From: an uncultured Bacteroidia bacterium
Lineage (GTDB): Bacteria > Bacteroidota > Bacteroidia > Bacteroidales > Prolixibacteraceae
Direction of reading: 5' to 3'
Assembly (NCBI GenBank): GCA_903918045.1
Contig: CAIXCY010000082.1
Coordinates: forward strand, 127,730-166,510
Length of the DNA: 38,781 bases
Made by a program: the position numbers and the translations under genes. The notes beneath the pieces were generated by a model that had not been told where the DNA came from, made no database searches, and saw only the letters and a list, made by a program, of their open reading frames with translations. Positions 8,347 through 17,160 of the stretch are shown piece after piece. Position 1 is the stretch's first letter. Every line of letters begins with the position of its first letter.

Positions 8347-9081
8347 TTACTGTTTTAAGTTCTTTAATAACTTAGGATACAATTCATCCCGAACCCATTT
8401 AAAATCAGGTTCGATTTTTAGTATCTCCTCATAAACCAATTTTGCATGAGCATTATCATTTATCGCTTTATAATTCTCTGCGATAGAGCTTAACAAACTC
8501 AGGTAGTTCCAATCATCCCTCATCGTAATGGTATCCTTCTCCATTAATACCTTTGCTTTTAAATAATTCGTTAATGCTTCCTGTTTGGACCCACCAAACA
8601 GAGGGGGTGCATGAAATTGCACGTTACCTGCCTGGATATATCCGAAAAAATCATTGGGATCCAGGGAAATTGCCAGTTTGGCGCTTGCAACACTTTTAGG
8701 CCCAATAAAAGGGGCCGAGAAAATATTCAGACCGATATGAAATCCATAAAAAGCCGATTTATACCCATTAACCTTCGCCAGGTTAAATTTTTGCAATTCC
8801 AGAAATTTCAAACTCGCTTCTGCCAGTTTAAGATAATCTGAGGCTTCATCCTTGCGGTTTGTTCCCAGGCACCATCCTATGTAACCATACTGGTAATTGA
8901 TCAGTTCAAGCACCTGATCATTACTCTTTTCCTTTTTATTTTGAAGTTGATCAACAATAACCTTCCAGGCAGGCATCGAATTATTGATATAAGCATTGTA
9001 AATATCCCTTTTATTACTTCCGTGAAGCGAGATAACAAATAAGAATAAAAAAATAATTACGAAATATCCCTTCCTTTCCAT
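8347..9081 (-). CDS. Exported TPR-like protein of the carotenoid operon
   Basis: This 244-residue protein has an N-terminal hydrophobic stretch (GYFVIIFLFLFVISLHG) that looks like a signal peptide. The rest is helical with TPR-like repeats, for example AKLAISLDPNDFFGYIQAGN and AKLVYEEILKIEPDFKWVRD. It has no catalytic motif that I recognise. It overlaps the glycosyltransferase gene by 25 bases and is followed two bases later by crtI, so it is translationally embedded in the pathway. A scaffold or transport role for the finished pigment in the periplasm is possible, but nothing in the sequence proves it. Confidence 0.8.
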   Translation of the reverse strand: MERKGYFVIIFLFLFVISLHGSNKRDIYNAYINNSMPAWKVIVDQLQNKKEKSNDQVLELINYQYGYIGWCLGTNRKDEASDYLKLAEASLKFLELQKFNLAKVNGYKSAFYGFHIGLNIFSAPFIGPKSVASAKLAISLDPNDFFGYIQAGNVQFHAPPLFGGSKQEALTNYLKAKVLMEKDTITMRDDWNYLSLLSSIAENYKAINDNAHAKLVYEEILKIEPDFKWVRDELYPKLLKNLKQ

Positions 9082-10148
9082 TGATACTGATAAAAGAATT
9101 TATTTGTGAAGGCCTTGTAAATAAAAAGGGCCATTGTGAGTTGCTGCGGAATCAGATAAAGCATATTTGTTGCAATATTCTGATTACTGGCTATTGAAAC
9201 AAATATTCTGGTCACTAAGAATATAACAAGGTAGGCCCCTGAAATGTTGAGCGGAAACGCGATGAAAACAGGAATAAATCCAAAAGTTGTAATAAGCCAG
9301 AAAAACGTTGCTAAAAGGAATGAATTACCAAAGAAGGCTGTAATATTCTTTGCAAAACCATTAACCGCTTCATCAAATCCACGATACATCCGGCATTGTA
9401 TCGACTTATTTCCCGTAAGGCAAGCCACCGGAATTCCTTTTTGTTTAAAATAGTGTGCGATCGTAATATCCTCCACTTTATTTGCCCTGGCAAATTCGTG
9501 TGGGTATATTTTTTTATAAACCTGATTGTTAAACAACATAAACTGACCATTGGCAGCTGTCAATGATGGAAATCCCGATCCTAAAACCAGCGGAAGAGGG
9601 AGAAGTGACAATAAGATATAATTCATTATCGGAACCGTCATTTTCTCACCCCTGGTAATCATTAACTGATCGGGGAAAATCGAAAGAAGGCCAATATTAA
9701 ACTTTTGAGAATAGGCAGCAGCTAATTGTATGATATCATTGCCAATCCGCACATCGGCATCCAGGAACAGCAGGTAATCCCCCTTAGCCTGATGGGATAA
9801 GGAGTGACAACCAAAATTCTTCCCAAGCCACCCTTCGGGCAATTTATCAGAGCTGATTAACCTTATCCGGGGATCGGATTCACCAATCTGCTCAACTATC
9901 AGAGGCGTCTGATCAGTTGATTGATCGTCAAAGACAATAATTTCAATATTAGAGTACGATTGGCGAATCAGATCCTTTAAAATAACACCAATGTTATTCT
10001 CCTCATTTCGGGCCGGAATAAGTACTGAAATCAGGGGGTCATCATGAAGCTCATATTTCCCCAAATCGGGCTTAAACGCAAGGTTAAATGCGGCAACAAT
10101 GAACTGTAGCAAAGTAAAGGATACGACAACTATAGCCAGAATATACAT
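9057..10148 (-). CDS. Family 2 glycosyltransferase, carotenoid glycosylation (CruC/CruG-like)
   Basis: This 363-residue membrane-associated GT-A enzyme has an N-terminal helix (MYILAIVVVSFTLLQFIVAA), the nucleotide-sugar site SVLIPARNEENNIG with DDQS at 74-77, the metal motif DAD at 130-132, an ED pair in NKVEDITIAHYF, and CRMYRGFDEAVNGFAKN followed by several C-terminal membrane helices. This layout fits the carotenoid glycosyltransferases CruC/CruG and CrtQ-like proteins. The open frame begins upstream at 10184, but the ATG at 10148 forms a TGATG overlap with the acyltransferase stop and puts the membrane helix first, so it was preferred. With CruF upstream it should glycosylate the tertiary hydroxyl of the hydrated psi end. 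The sugar donor cannot be read from sequence. Confidence 0.85.
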   Translation of the reverse strand: MYILAIVVVSFTLLQFIVAAFNLAFKPDLGKYELHDDPLISVLIPARNEENNIGVILKDLIRQSYSNIEIIVFDDQSTDQTPLIVEQIGESDPRIRLISSDKLPEGWLGKNFGCHSLSHQAKGDYLLFLDADVRIGNDIIQLAAAYSQKFNIGLLSIFPDQLMITRGEKMTVPIMNYILLSLLPLPLVLGSGFPSLTAANGQFMLFNNQVYKKIYPHEFARANKVEDITIAHYFKQKGIPVACLTGNKSIQCRMYRGFDEAVNGFAKNITAFFGNSFLLATFFWLITTFGFIPVFIAFPLNISGAYLVIFLVTRIFVSIASNQNIATNMLYLIPQQLTMALFIYKAFTNKFFYQYQWKGRDIS

Positions 10149-10771
10149 CAATGTGTTGATTTTAGGGCATTCGCACTGATACACTTTTTATAAAAATGAT
10201 TGTAGGCATCCTGAATCGAACCGGTATCGAATTTGTCTCCCACAAATTCTGATATATATATAAAGAGACCTGGTTTTCGGTCTGAAAAGTAATCGACCAG
10301 ATTAGCCATAAAGATAATTTGTAAGGCCCCTGACCGTTTAATAATGTGTTTAATTCCTCCTTCAAAATTAAGCGGGAAGGTATAAGCGGATTCAATTTTA
10401 CCCTGAGGAAACACCAACACCAAATTTGCGCGGTCATTGAGTAATTCCACGGTATATTCAATAGATTCAATTGCACTTCGTGACCCTTTCCGAACGGAGT
10501 ATCCCCCGATAAGATTAGGATGAGTGAATTTGGTCAACTGCTCCTCCATCATCATAAAATGAAATTTTCTCTTTAATAGGCTAACATTTAGATATAAAGC
10601 CATGATCCCATCCCACCAGCTGAAATGGTTAGCTAATAAGAGTACAGGGAGATTTCTATCTTTAAATTCGCCATTAATTTCCACATGACCGAAATGTCGG
10701 TGGATACTCCAGCCCGCATAAAATTTAAAGAATGGATAGTAGAAAAAATGGTGTCTCGCCTTTATAATCAT
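10148..10771 (-). CDS. PlsC-like acyltransferase, probable carotenoid glycoside acyltransferase (CruD-like)
   Basis: This 207-residue member of the lysophosphatidate acyltransferase superfamily has the catalytic HX4D box at H49-D54 (NHFSWWD) and a second block FPQG at 121-124. The frame is open up to 10954, but the extra part overlaps the cruF gene and reads as nonsense; the ATG at 10771 lies two bases after the cruF stop and gives the usual domain length. Between a carotenoid hydratase and a glycosyltransferase, its likely role is esterifying a fatty acid to the carotenoid sugar, as CruD does for chlorobactene glucoside in green sulfur bacteria. A general phospholipid acyltransferase is the alternative. 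Confidence 0.82.
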   Translation of the reverse strand: MIIKARHHFFYYPFFKFYAGWSIHRHFGHVEINGEFKDRNLPVLLLANHFSWWDGIMALYLNVSLLKRKFHFMMMEEQLTKFTHPNLIGGYSVRKGSRSAIESIEYTVELLNDRANLVLVFPQGKIESAYTFPLNFEGGIKHIIKRSGALQIIFMANLVDYFSDRKPGLFIYISEFVGDKFDTGSIQDAYNHFYKKCISANALKSTH

Positions 10772-10773
10772 AT

Positions 10774-11439
10774 CTATTTTTTTACAAAAATCAGAATTGC
10801 AATAAAAAAGAGAAACTGGCAAATCAGGATGGCAGAGGCTACGGGATTTATGGTTCTGACTTTCATCCATTTCAATAATCCATGAAATCCTGCTGCCAAA
10901 ACAAACCATGCCAGATAGTTTTGAAGCGGAATGTGATTCTCTTGCCAACTCCACATACCCAGTAATGGTGCGACATGCTCCAAAACAAGGTCATAAAGGA
11001 CCAACAACCCCGAAGCCACAAGAATCTGAATTACTGAAGGCCACCTTGTCCAGGCCAGCATCGCTGCACTGCAGTAAACGACCATTACCCAGTTAATACC
11101 GATCATTAAGGGGGTGTCAAATAACTTAAATCCAAGTCCTTCTCCGTAAGTATAATGTCCAAAGATCAGATGTGTCTTAACTCCCAACACTTCAACTAAA
11201 TAACCCAGTAAATAGATTAAGGGGAAAGCAAACAGATTATCGAGACGTTTCCACGATTTATGGAAAATCATAATCAGAATAAAACTCAGTAAAAGGGCAA
11301 ATGGAATTAGTGCTCTGAAGAATGGTTGTGAACCGGGAATTGCGATACCCACGACTCCGACAACATAAAAAAGAATAACAACAAATATTGTATTTGATCT
11401 TTGCCGAAGTAAATTATTTAAGAGTAGTTCCATTTTCAT
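10774..11439 (-). CDS. cruF: Carotenoid 1,2-hydratase, CruF family
   Basis: This 221-residue integral membrane protein has about seven helices and belongs to the CruF/COG2324 family, recognised from the conserved block FGHYTYGEGLGFKLFDTPLM followed by GINWVMVVY, and from DLVLEHVA and MWSWQE further on. CruF adds water to the psi end group of gamma-carotene or related compounds to give a 1'-hydroxy carotenoid. The start codon overlaps the stop of the lycopene cyclase (ATGA) and the acyltransferase follows two bases after its stop, so these enzymes are tightly coupled. The substrate is inferred from the cluster. Confidence 0.87.
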   Translation of the reverse strand: MKMELLLNNLLRQRSNTIFVVILFYVVGVVGIAIPGSQPFFRALIPFALLLSFILIMIFHKSWKRLDNLFAFPLIYLLGYLVEVLGVKTHLIFGHYTYGEGLGFKLFDTPLMIGINWVMVVYCSAAMLAWTRWPSVIQILVASGLLVLYDLVLEHVAPLLGMWSWQENHIPLQNYLAWFVLAAGFHGLLKWMKVRTINPVASAILICQFLFFIAILIFVKK

Positions 11440-12146
11440 ATTGGTCTGGCTCTAACAGATCTTTTTCCGAAATACAAAACTAATCGATTAATTAGTAATA
11501 GATTAAAAAGAATCAGACTAAAAGCGTAACTGATATCCTCAACCGGGACTGTAAGTATACGTATTCCAAGGTTCTCCCCATTATTATACCAAACCACCGG
11601 CTCGGCTATAAAGCTCCCGGTTAGGACTGAATTTACAAGAAAGAACGGTATCAGAATAACTAAGAAAGTAAGATAAAACCTGTTTAGAATTGAGCTCCCA
11701 CTTAGCGAGGCTAATAAAATTGAAATTATTGCAACTGCCAGATAGATAGAGGTGTACAATTTATTCAGGTTCATTAGGACTACAATTCCCAGCACTAGAA
11801 CCAGTAGAATTGTAACTATTTTTGTCTGTCTGCCTGAAAGTTGACGACCGGTAAAGAGATAGATCAAAGTATCGTGCAGGAAAATACTTGCATAAGGAAT
11901 AACAATAAAGAACATCCACTCTTCAACGGGTAAATTAAAGAGAAGAATACCAGAATGATAATGGGGGTTAAATCCCCACACTCCGTATTTCGTAAACAAA
12001 ATATCACCTGCCACATAAAATGAACCTACCAGTATAAGCGATAATGCTACCGGTTTTAATTTAAGGTAAAACTTGAGTTTGCGGTCGTAGGAGAAGAGGA
12101 AAGGAATTAGAATTGCCAAAATTTCAAGCAGAAGATAAACAGACAT
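11436..12146 (-). CDS. crtYcd: Lycopene cyclase, fused CrtYc-CrtYd type
   Basis: This 236-residue membrane protein is built of two similar halves, each ending in a PxE(E/D) motif: LPVEEW around residue 73 (after GVWGFNPHYHSG) and VPVEDI around residue 201 (after VVWYNNGENLG). This duplicated pattern marks the heterodimer-derived CrtYc/CrtYd cyclases in their fused bacterial form. The enzyme forms beta-ionone rings on lycopene. With CruF acting on an open end in the same operon, a single cyclisation giving gamma-carotene is likely, though a beta,beta product is possible. It lies 10 bases downstream of crtB. Confidence 0.9.
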   Translation of the reverse strand: MSVYLLLEILAILIPFLFSYDRKLKFYLKLKPVALSLILVGSFYVAGDILFTKYGVWGFNPHYHSGILLFNLPVEEWMFFIVIPYASIFLHDTLIYLFTGRQLSGRQTKIVTILLVLVLGIVVLMNLNKLYTSIYLAVAIISILLASLSGSSILNRFYLTFLVILIPFFLVNSVLTGSFIAEPVVWYNNGENLGIRILTVPVEDISYAFSLILFNLLLINRLVLYFGKRSVRARPI

Positions 12147-12156
12147 AAAGTTAAGA

Positions 12157-13002
12157 TTAAATCATTCCAAGCTTATGAACTATCAATGCTTTTGCGAGTA
12201 AGGCCATTTTCATGGTTCCGGATACCCGTATTCGTGCTGTTAATATTTTGGTTGCCGGAGTATACTTAACCTTCTTTACTAAGCGCAAATAATAATAAAA
12301 TGCGATAAGCACAGCAAGTTGAGCATTTTGAGGCAAATCAGAGATCCCTTTTCTGGCAGACAGGAAGTCTTTTTCGATATCTGAAATTATTTCAGCTTTA
12401 ATCTGGTCGTTAAAAACACAGTTCCCCATCTCCGGGAAGTATTGCCGGTCAAGATATTCGGTATCGCTCCTTAAATCGCGCAAAAAATTAACTTTTTGAA
12501 ATGCTGAACCCAGTCTCATAGCGGGTTCCTTTAAAGACTCATACATTTCGCTGTTCCCATCTGTAAAAACCGCCAGACACATCAAGCCCACCACGTCGGC
12601 AGAGCCGTAGATGTACTGATCAATTTCGGACTTACTATTGTATGTGGATTTATGAATGTCAGATCTCATACTGAGAAGGAATGCCTTTATGAGTTCATCG
12701 GGGATTTGGTATCGTTTCACGGTTAGTTGAAACGAATGCAATACAAGATTGAGGCTAATACCGCAATTCAACGCCTCATAATAATCTGCTTCAAATTTAT
12801 CGAGCAGCATCTCTTTGTCATGCCCCAAAAATGTGTCAACAATTTCGTCAGCACAGCGGACAAAACCATAAATACTGTAAATAGCATTCTGTATTTTCAG
12901 GTCCAAAAAACTTACAGCAATAGAAAACGACGTGCTGTATGTTCTGGTAACCAAATTACTTACCTTAAATGAAACCTGGTCGTAAAGGTTTACTGAATCC
13001 AT
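12157..13002 (-). CDS. crtB: Phytoene synthase
   Basis: This 281-residue squalene/phytoene synthase family enzyme condenses two geranylgeranyl diphosphates into phytoene. The first Asp-rich motif is DEIVD at 52-56 (VRCADEIVDTF) and the second is in NFLRDLRSDTEYLDRQYFP (about 172-190), both intact. The length is normal. It is the first gene of a seven-gene operon on the - strand; the upstream 186-base gap holds the kup terminator and a 14-bp palindrome. No geranylgeranyl diphosphate synthase gene is in the window. Confidence 0.93.
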   Translation of the reverse strand: MDSVNLYDQVSFKVSNLVTRTYSTSFSIAVSFLDLKIQNAIYSIYGFVRCADEIVDTFLGHDKEMLLDKFEADYYEALNCGISLNLVLHSFQLTVKRYQIPDELIKAFLLSMRSDIHKSTYNSKSEIDQYIYGSADVVGLMCLAVFTDGNSEMYESLKEPAMRLGSAFQKVNFLRDLRSDTEYLDRQYFPEMGNCVFNDQIKAEIISDIEKDFLSARKGISDLPQNAQLAVLIAFYYYLRLVKKVKYTPATKILTARIRVSGTMKMALLAKALIVHKLGMI

Positions 13003-13073
13003 TTCGTTTAATTGATAAAAAAACTATACTATAGTACTAAAACAACTGAGGGGCTTAAATGTTTTTTACAAAT

Positions 13074-13087
13074 TCAATTGCAATTGA
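13074..13087. promoter_or_regulatory. 14-bp perfect palindrome upstream of crtB (candidate operator)
   Basis: TCAATTGCAATTGA is a perfect palindrome 72 bases upstream of the crtB start. A further 10-bp palindrome (TACTATAGTA, 13027-13036) lies nearer the gene. No good TAnnTTTG element was seen in this gap. A regulator-binding role is a guess from position and symmetry; AT-rich sequence makes such palindromes less surprising. Confidence 0.3.
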
Positions 13088-13140
13088 GTATGATACAAAA
13101 AATCAGTTAATTTAAGAATAGGTTGGAGAATGGGGGAATT

Positions 13141-13170
13141 AAAAAGCCCGACAGGGGAATCGGGCTTTTT
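13141..13170 (-). terminator. Rho-independent terminator of kup
   Basis: An 11-bp perfect stem (AAAAAGCCCGA/TCGGGCTTTTT) with an 8-base loop lies 18 bases after the kup stop codon on the - strand. The A/T arms supply the U-tract. It also separates kup from the carotenoid operon. Confidence 0.9.
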
Positions 13171-13188
13171 ATAAAAGTACCAAGTGCA

Positions 13189-15135
13189 TCACGGGTATTC
13201 GACCCGAATAATTCTTTTTTTAAGTTGTTGTTCAATAACGATAGGCACTTTCTCCTCAATTACATTTGAAGAGTCCAGTCCGAGCGCTTTTACGTCGTTA
13301 ATACTTATTTTCCGAATAAAATTATGCAGCCCCATAATAAACCCTTGCTGAAGTGGTAATTTATAATCACTAATGAGAATTCTGTCCAGATTCACATAAA
13401 GGCAATCTGCAGGTATATTGTGTGCCTTTAACGAATCATATTGACTAACCATACTGATTTCTCCACTTTTTACAAGATCTTCAATCACCTCCCTGAAGTA
13501 TAAGTTAATCTTCCGTTCGATTTTAAAGCCCAGTCTAAAGTCAACCTTGATCAACACTCCGGGGATCATGTGATGAACAACATATTCGAAGGTATTTGGA
13601 GTCTCAAGATTATCGATGTGCAGAAACCAATAGGTACTGGCCCGCTTAGGGTGTTTGTTGAAAATTGAGTACATAATTTTAGCCTCAATCTGATCACGGC
13701 GGTTTGCTTTGGTTATGTAAATCAGGTTAGTCGCGATCTTTGGAATAGAAGTATCTGCACTTAACTCCCTGAAAATGCCTGGATCTTTATTTACATTAAC
13801 AAAACTGATGTATTTGTTCTTGATCTTCCGCCCAAAATACCAGCCGTACATAACAATAAAGAAAACGAAGGCCAAAGCAATAGTTAACCAACCTCCATTT
13901 GCGAATTTGTGAAGATTCGCATAAAGGAAAGTACCTTCAATCGATAAAAAGACTGTAAGCAACAGGGCAATATAAATCCGAGGAACTTTTCGATTCCTTA
14001 AATGGTACGACAACAGTGAGGTCGTCATAATCATTGTAATTGTAATTGAAAGTCCATATGCGGCTTCCATTTTAGAGGACTCCCCAAAGTAGATCACCAC
14101 AAAAGTACATGCGATCCAAAGAAACCAGTTTACAAATGGAATATAGACCTGTCCTTTAATGTCGGTCGGATAATTTAATCTGATCTTCGGCCAGATATTC
14201 AATGAAACCGCCTCACTAATAAGCGTATAAGATCCACTTATTAAAGCCTGACTTGCGATTATTGAAGCCGCAGTAGCTATAACGGCACCAGGGAGGAGAA
14301 ACCATTGAGGCATGATGGCAAAAAATGGATTTGCACTGTTCATATGATCCATATGATTTAACAGATATGCTCCTTGTCCGAAATAATTGATAAGTAACGA
14401 TATTTTCACAAACATCCACGAAATACGAATATTCTGTATACCGCAGTGCCCCAGGTCAGAATAGAGTGCTTCGGCTCCGGTTGTGGCTAAAAATACAGCT
14501 CCAAGAAGAACCATTGCATTAGGAAATTCTGTAATAAACCGGACTGCGTATACAGGATTCATTGCAGCCAAAACGCCAGGATCTTTTACGAGATAATTAA
14601 GGCCAAGCACAGCAAGCATCGAGAACCAGATAAACATCACAGGACCAAAAGCCTTTCCCATAAAGCCAGTGCCGAATTGCTGAAAAAAGAAAAGAACAGA
14701 AAGGATAGAAATGACAATCGGGACAACTGGAATGTGCGGATAAAATAGTCCGAGACCCTCGACTGCAGAAGTAACTGTAATTGAGGGAGTAATTACACCA
14801 TCTGCCAATAAGGCACTGCCGCCAATCATTGTAAGGATAGCAATCCAATTATTTTTCCTTCGGATCAATGCAAAGAGTGCAAAGATCCCCCCTTCACCAT
14901 GGTTGTCTGCCCGAAGGGTTATGATTACATACTTAACGGTCGTTTGAAGTGTCAGGGTCCAGAAAATACAGGATAAAGCTCCAAAAATCAGCTCCTTATT
15001 ATATATTGTTGATGCATTTATGATTGCATTCATCGTGTAAAGCGGACTTGTTCCAAGATCACCAAACACAATTCCCAAGGTAATGACTAAACCTGCAAAA
15101 GATACTTTTGCAATGCCGCTATGTTGTTTATCCAT
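13189..15135 (-). CDS. kup: KUP-type potassium uptake protein
   Basis: This 648-residue inner-membrane K+ transporter has the family signature GDLGTSPLYT at 25-34 in the first helix, about twelve hydrophobic segments over the first 430 residues, and a hydrophilic C-terminal domain of about 200 residues, as in E. coli Kup. It is probably monocistronic: a terminator follows it and a TACATTTG element precedes it. It is unrelated to its neighbours in function. The assignment is secure by overall length and motif. Confidence 0.93.
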   Translation of the reverse strand: MDKQHSGIAKVSFAGLVITLGIVFGDLGTSPLYTMNAIINASTIYNKELIFGALSCIFWTLTLQTTVKYVIITLRADNHGEGGIFALFALIRRKNNWIAILTMIGGSALLADGVITPSITVTSAVEGLGLFYPHIPVVPIVISILSVLFFFQQFGTGFMGKAFGPVMFIWFSMLAVLGLNYLVKDPGVLAAMNPVYAVRFITEFPNAMVLLGAVFLATTGAEALYSDLGHCGIQNIRISWMFVKISLLINYFGQGAYLLNHMDHMNSANPFFAIMPQWFLLPGAVIATAASIIASQALISGSYTLISEAVSLNIWPKIRLNYPTDIKGQVYIPFVNWFLWIACTFVVIYFGESSKMEAAYGLSITITMIMTTSLLSYHLRNRKVPRIYIALLLTVFLSIEGTFLYANLHKFANGGWLTIALAFVFFIVMYGWYFGRKIKNKYISFVNVNKDPGIFRELSADTSIPKIATNLIYITKANRRDQIEAKIMYSIFNKHPKRASTYWFLHIDNLETPNTFEYVVHHMIPGVLIKVDFRLGFKIERKINLYFREVIEDLVKSGEISMVSQYDSLKAHNIPADCLYVNLDRILISDYKLPLQQGFIMGLHNFIRKISINDVKALGLDSSNVIEEKVPIVIEQQLKKRIIRVEYP

Positions 15136-15181
15136 AAAGACTAAACTAAATATTTTATATTTTTTTTAACGAAAACAGGGG

Positions 15182-15189
15182 CAAATGTA
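15182..15189 (-). promoter_or_regulatory. Candidate -7 element for kup
   Basis: TACATTTG on the - strand matches the Bacteroidota TAnnTTTG consensus and is followed by GCCCC, 47 bases from the kup ATG. No well-spaced -33 TTTG was found, so this is a partial promoter call. Confidence 0.4.
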
Positions 15190-15414
15190 ATCACCAAATT
15201 GAAAAAATATCCTTTCAACAAATGAATATTGTCATTAAAATCGGAATCTGATCGTCCATGGTTACACTATTATCCTAAATTTAGGATAGTTAGGTCTATA
15301 TTTTCCAATATTAAATAATTAATAAATGTTAAAAAAAGACCAAATTTATTAATATTCAGCCTTCTTTTAACTAATTTAATAGGTCTAAACCGATTTAGTT
15401 TTAACAAACATTTG

Positions 15415-16692
15415 TTATCGGATTAATTCGCACCCACCTAAATAAGGTACAAGGACCTTAGGAACGACTATTCCATCCGGAGTCTGATAATTTTCAAGGA
15501 TAGCAGCAACGATTCGTGGTAAAGCCAATGCGCTTCCATTTAGAGTATGGGCTATCATCGGTTTTGCACGTCCCTCCTCGCGGAAGCGAAGTTTAAGACG
15601 GGTGGCCTGAAAAGATTCAAAGTTAGAGACTGATGATACTTCGAGCCATCTTTCCTGTGCAGCAGACCAAACCTCAAAATCATAGGTAAGTGCCGAGGTA
15701 AAGCTCATATCGCCGCCACACAGCCTCAAGATCCGGTATGGCAGGCCAAGTTTCTCAACCAGTGTTTGAACATAAGCAACCATGTCATTCAATGAGTCGT
15801 ACGATTTATCAGGGTGGGCAACCTGAACGATCTCCACCTTATCGAACTGGTGCAGGCGGTTTAGCCCTCGAACATCCTTGCCATACGATCCGGCTTCGCG
15901 TCTGAAACACGCTGAATAGGCGGTTGTTTTAATTGGCAAATCCTTCTCTTCAACGATTACGTCGCGAAAGATATTAGTAACCGGAACTTCAGCCGTAGGA
16001 ATCAGATAAAGGTTGTCTGTGCTGTCATGATACATCTGCCCCTCTTTGTCGGGAAGCTGGCCTGTTCCAAAGCCGGAGGCTTCGTTGACCAGGTATGGTG
16101 GCTGTACTTCGAGATAGCCGTGCTCACGAGCCTGATCCAGAAAGAAATTAATCAATGCCCGCTGAATCCTGGCTCCATATCCTTTATACACCGGAAAGCC
16201 GGCTCCGGCAATCTTTACGCCGAGCTCAAAATCAATCAAATCATATTGAGAAGCCAATTCCCAGTGTGGCTTAGCCCCTTCAGGCAATACCGGCATCGTG
16301 CCACCGGTGGCCACGATTTCATTATCCTCTGCACCTTTGCCCTGAGGCACCAACGTGGATGGCAGATTTGGTAGCAACACCTGAAGCTGGGATAGCTCAT
16401 CATCGATACGATCGAATTCCACTTCAAAATTTTTAATCTGCTCCTTAAGTTGAACTGTCTGCTCTTTAGCCAGATTCACTTCTGTCACATTACCCGATTT
16501 GATAAGGTTACCAATCTCCTTTGAGATCCTGTTCATCTCAGCCTTTTGGATTTCTGCCTCATTCTGAACCTCATTACGCCTCTTATAAAGCTCAATAACC
16601 TTCTCAACAATTGCTCTGGCATCGAAACGTTTTACGGCAAGTTTTTCGATGACTAACTCAGGATTATCCTGTATGAATTTTAAGTTTAACAT
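15415..16692 (-). CDS. serS: Seryl-tRNA synthetase
   Basis: This 425-residue class II synthetase has an N-terminal tRNA-binding coiled coil (about 30-105, rich in Glu/Lys/Gln), motif 2 in ACFRREAGSYGKDVRGLNRL (261-280) and motif 3 in NGSALALPRIVAAILENYQ near the C-terminus. The TAEVPVTNI block is part of the Ser/ATP pocket. Length and motifs are standard. The 279 bases downstream, towards kup, are AT-rich with no gene seen. The upstream gap to rpmA holds the rpmA terminator and, on the serS strand, a possible -7 element TACTTTTG at 16794-16801 that overlaps the edge of that terminator. Confidence 0.97.
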   Translation of the reverse strand: MLNLKFIQDNPELVIEKLAVKRFDARAIVEKVIELYKRRNEVQNEAEIQKAEMNRISKEIGNLIKSGNVTEVNLAKEQTVQLKEQIKNFEVEFDRIDDELSQLQVLLPNLPSTLVPQGKGAEDNEIVATGGTMPVLPEGAKPHWELASQYDLIDFELGVKIAGAGFPVYKGYGARIQRALINFFLDQAREHGYLEVQPPYLVNEASGFGTGQLPDKEGQMYHDSTDNLYLIPTAEVPVTNIFRDVIVEEKDLPIKTTAYSACFRREAGSYGKDVRGLNRLHQFDKVEIVQVAHPDKSYDSLNDMVAYVQTLVEKLGLPYRILRLCGGDMSFTSALTYDFEVWSAAQERWLEVSSVSNFESFQATRLKLRFREEGRAKPMIAHTLNGSALALPRIVAAILENYQTPDGIVVPKVLVPYLGGCELIR

Positions 16693-16800
16693 GTCTTATT
16701 ATTTCTGTTGTATCTATAGTCCCTATAGTTTCTGTTTATTTCCAGATATTTCTATTTATATCAACTTATTTCTGTTTGTTTTTATACCGTTTTCAAAAGT

Positions 16801-16849
16801 ACAAATAAAAAATCTCCTGTTTCATTACACGTGTAACAAAACAGGAGAT
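16801..16849 (-). terminator. Rho-independent terminator of rplU-rpmA
   Basis: An 11-bp stem (16812-16822 with 16839-16849, ATCTCCTGTTT/AAACAGGAGAT) continues after a two-base mismatch into an inner palindrome TTACACGTGTAA (16825-16836). On the - strand it is followed by TTTTTATTTGT. It lies 26 bases after the rpmA stop. Confidence 0.88.
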
Positions 16850-16874
16850 AATTGATATTTTCGCTGAACGGGTT

Positions 16875-17141
16875 TTACTCTACCGTTTTGAAAGGGAGAA
16901 CAGAAACGTATGATTTATCATTTCTCTTCTTCTGGAACTCAACAGTGCCGTCGATCAATGCAAAAAGTGTATGATCTCTGCCAATACCTACATTAGCTCC
17001 AGGATGGTGAGCAGTTCCGCGCTGACGAATAAGAATATTACCCGCAATAGCAGCTTGTCCACCATAAATTTTAACGCCTAGACGTTTGCTTTGAGATTCG
17101 CGGCCGTTCTTCGAACTACCGGCTCCTTTTTTATGTGCCAT
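16875..17141 (-). CDS. rpmA: 50S ribosomal protein bL27
   Basis: This 88-residue protein has the invariant N-terminus [20 protein letters not shown], whose tail reaches the peptidyl-transferase centre, and the core [20 protein letters not shown]. There is no N-terminal cleavage extension of the kind known in Firmicutes. It follows rplU by 19 bases, the usual rplU-rpmA pair. Confidence 0.98.
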   Translation of the reverse strand: MAHKKGAGSSKNGRESQSKRLGVKIYGGQAAIAGNILIRQRGTAHHPGANVGIGRDHTLFALIDGTVEFQKKRNDKSYVSVLPFKTVE

Positions 17142-17160
17142 CGATAATCTTTTTTAAAAT

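Noticed and set aside
10772-10954. Upstream extension of the acyltransferase frame
   Set aside because: It overlaps the cruF gene and gives a non-homologous leader; the ATG at 10771 directly follows the cruF stop.
16693-16800. Repeated TTTCTGTT words in the serS leader
   Set aside because: Three short copies in very AT-rich sequence with irregular spacing; no consistent array or fold to support a regulatory element such as a T-box.
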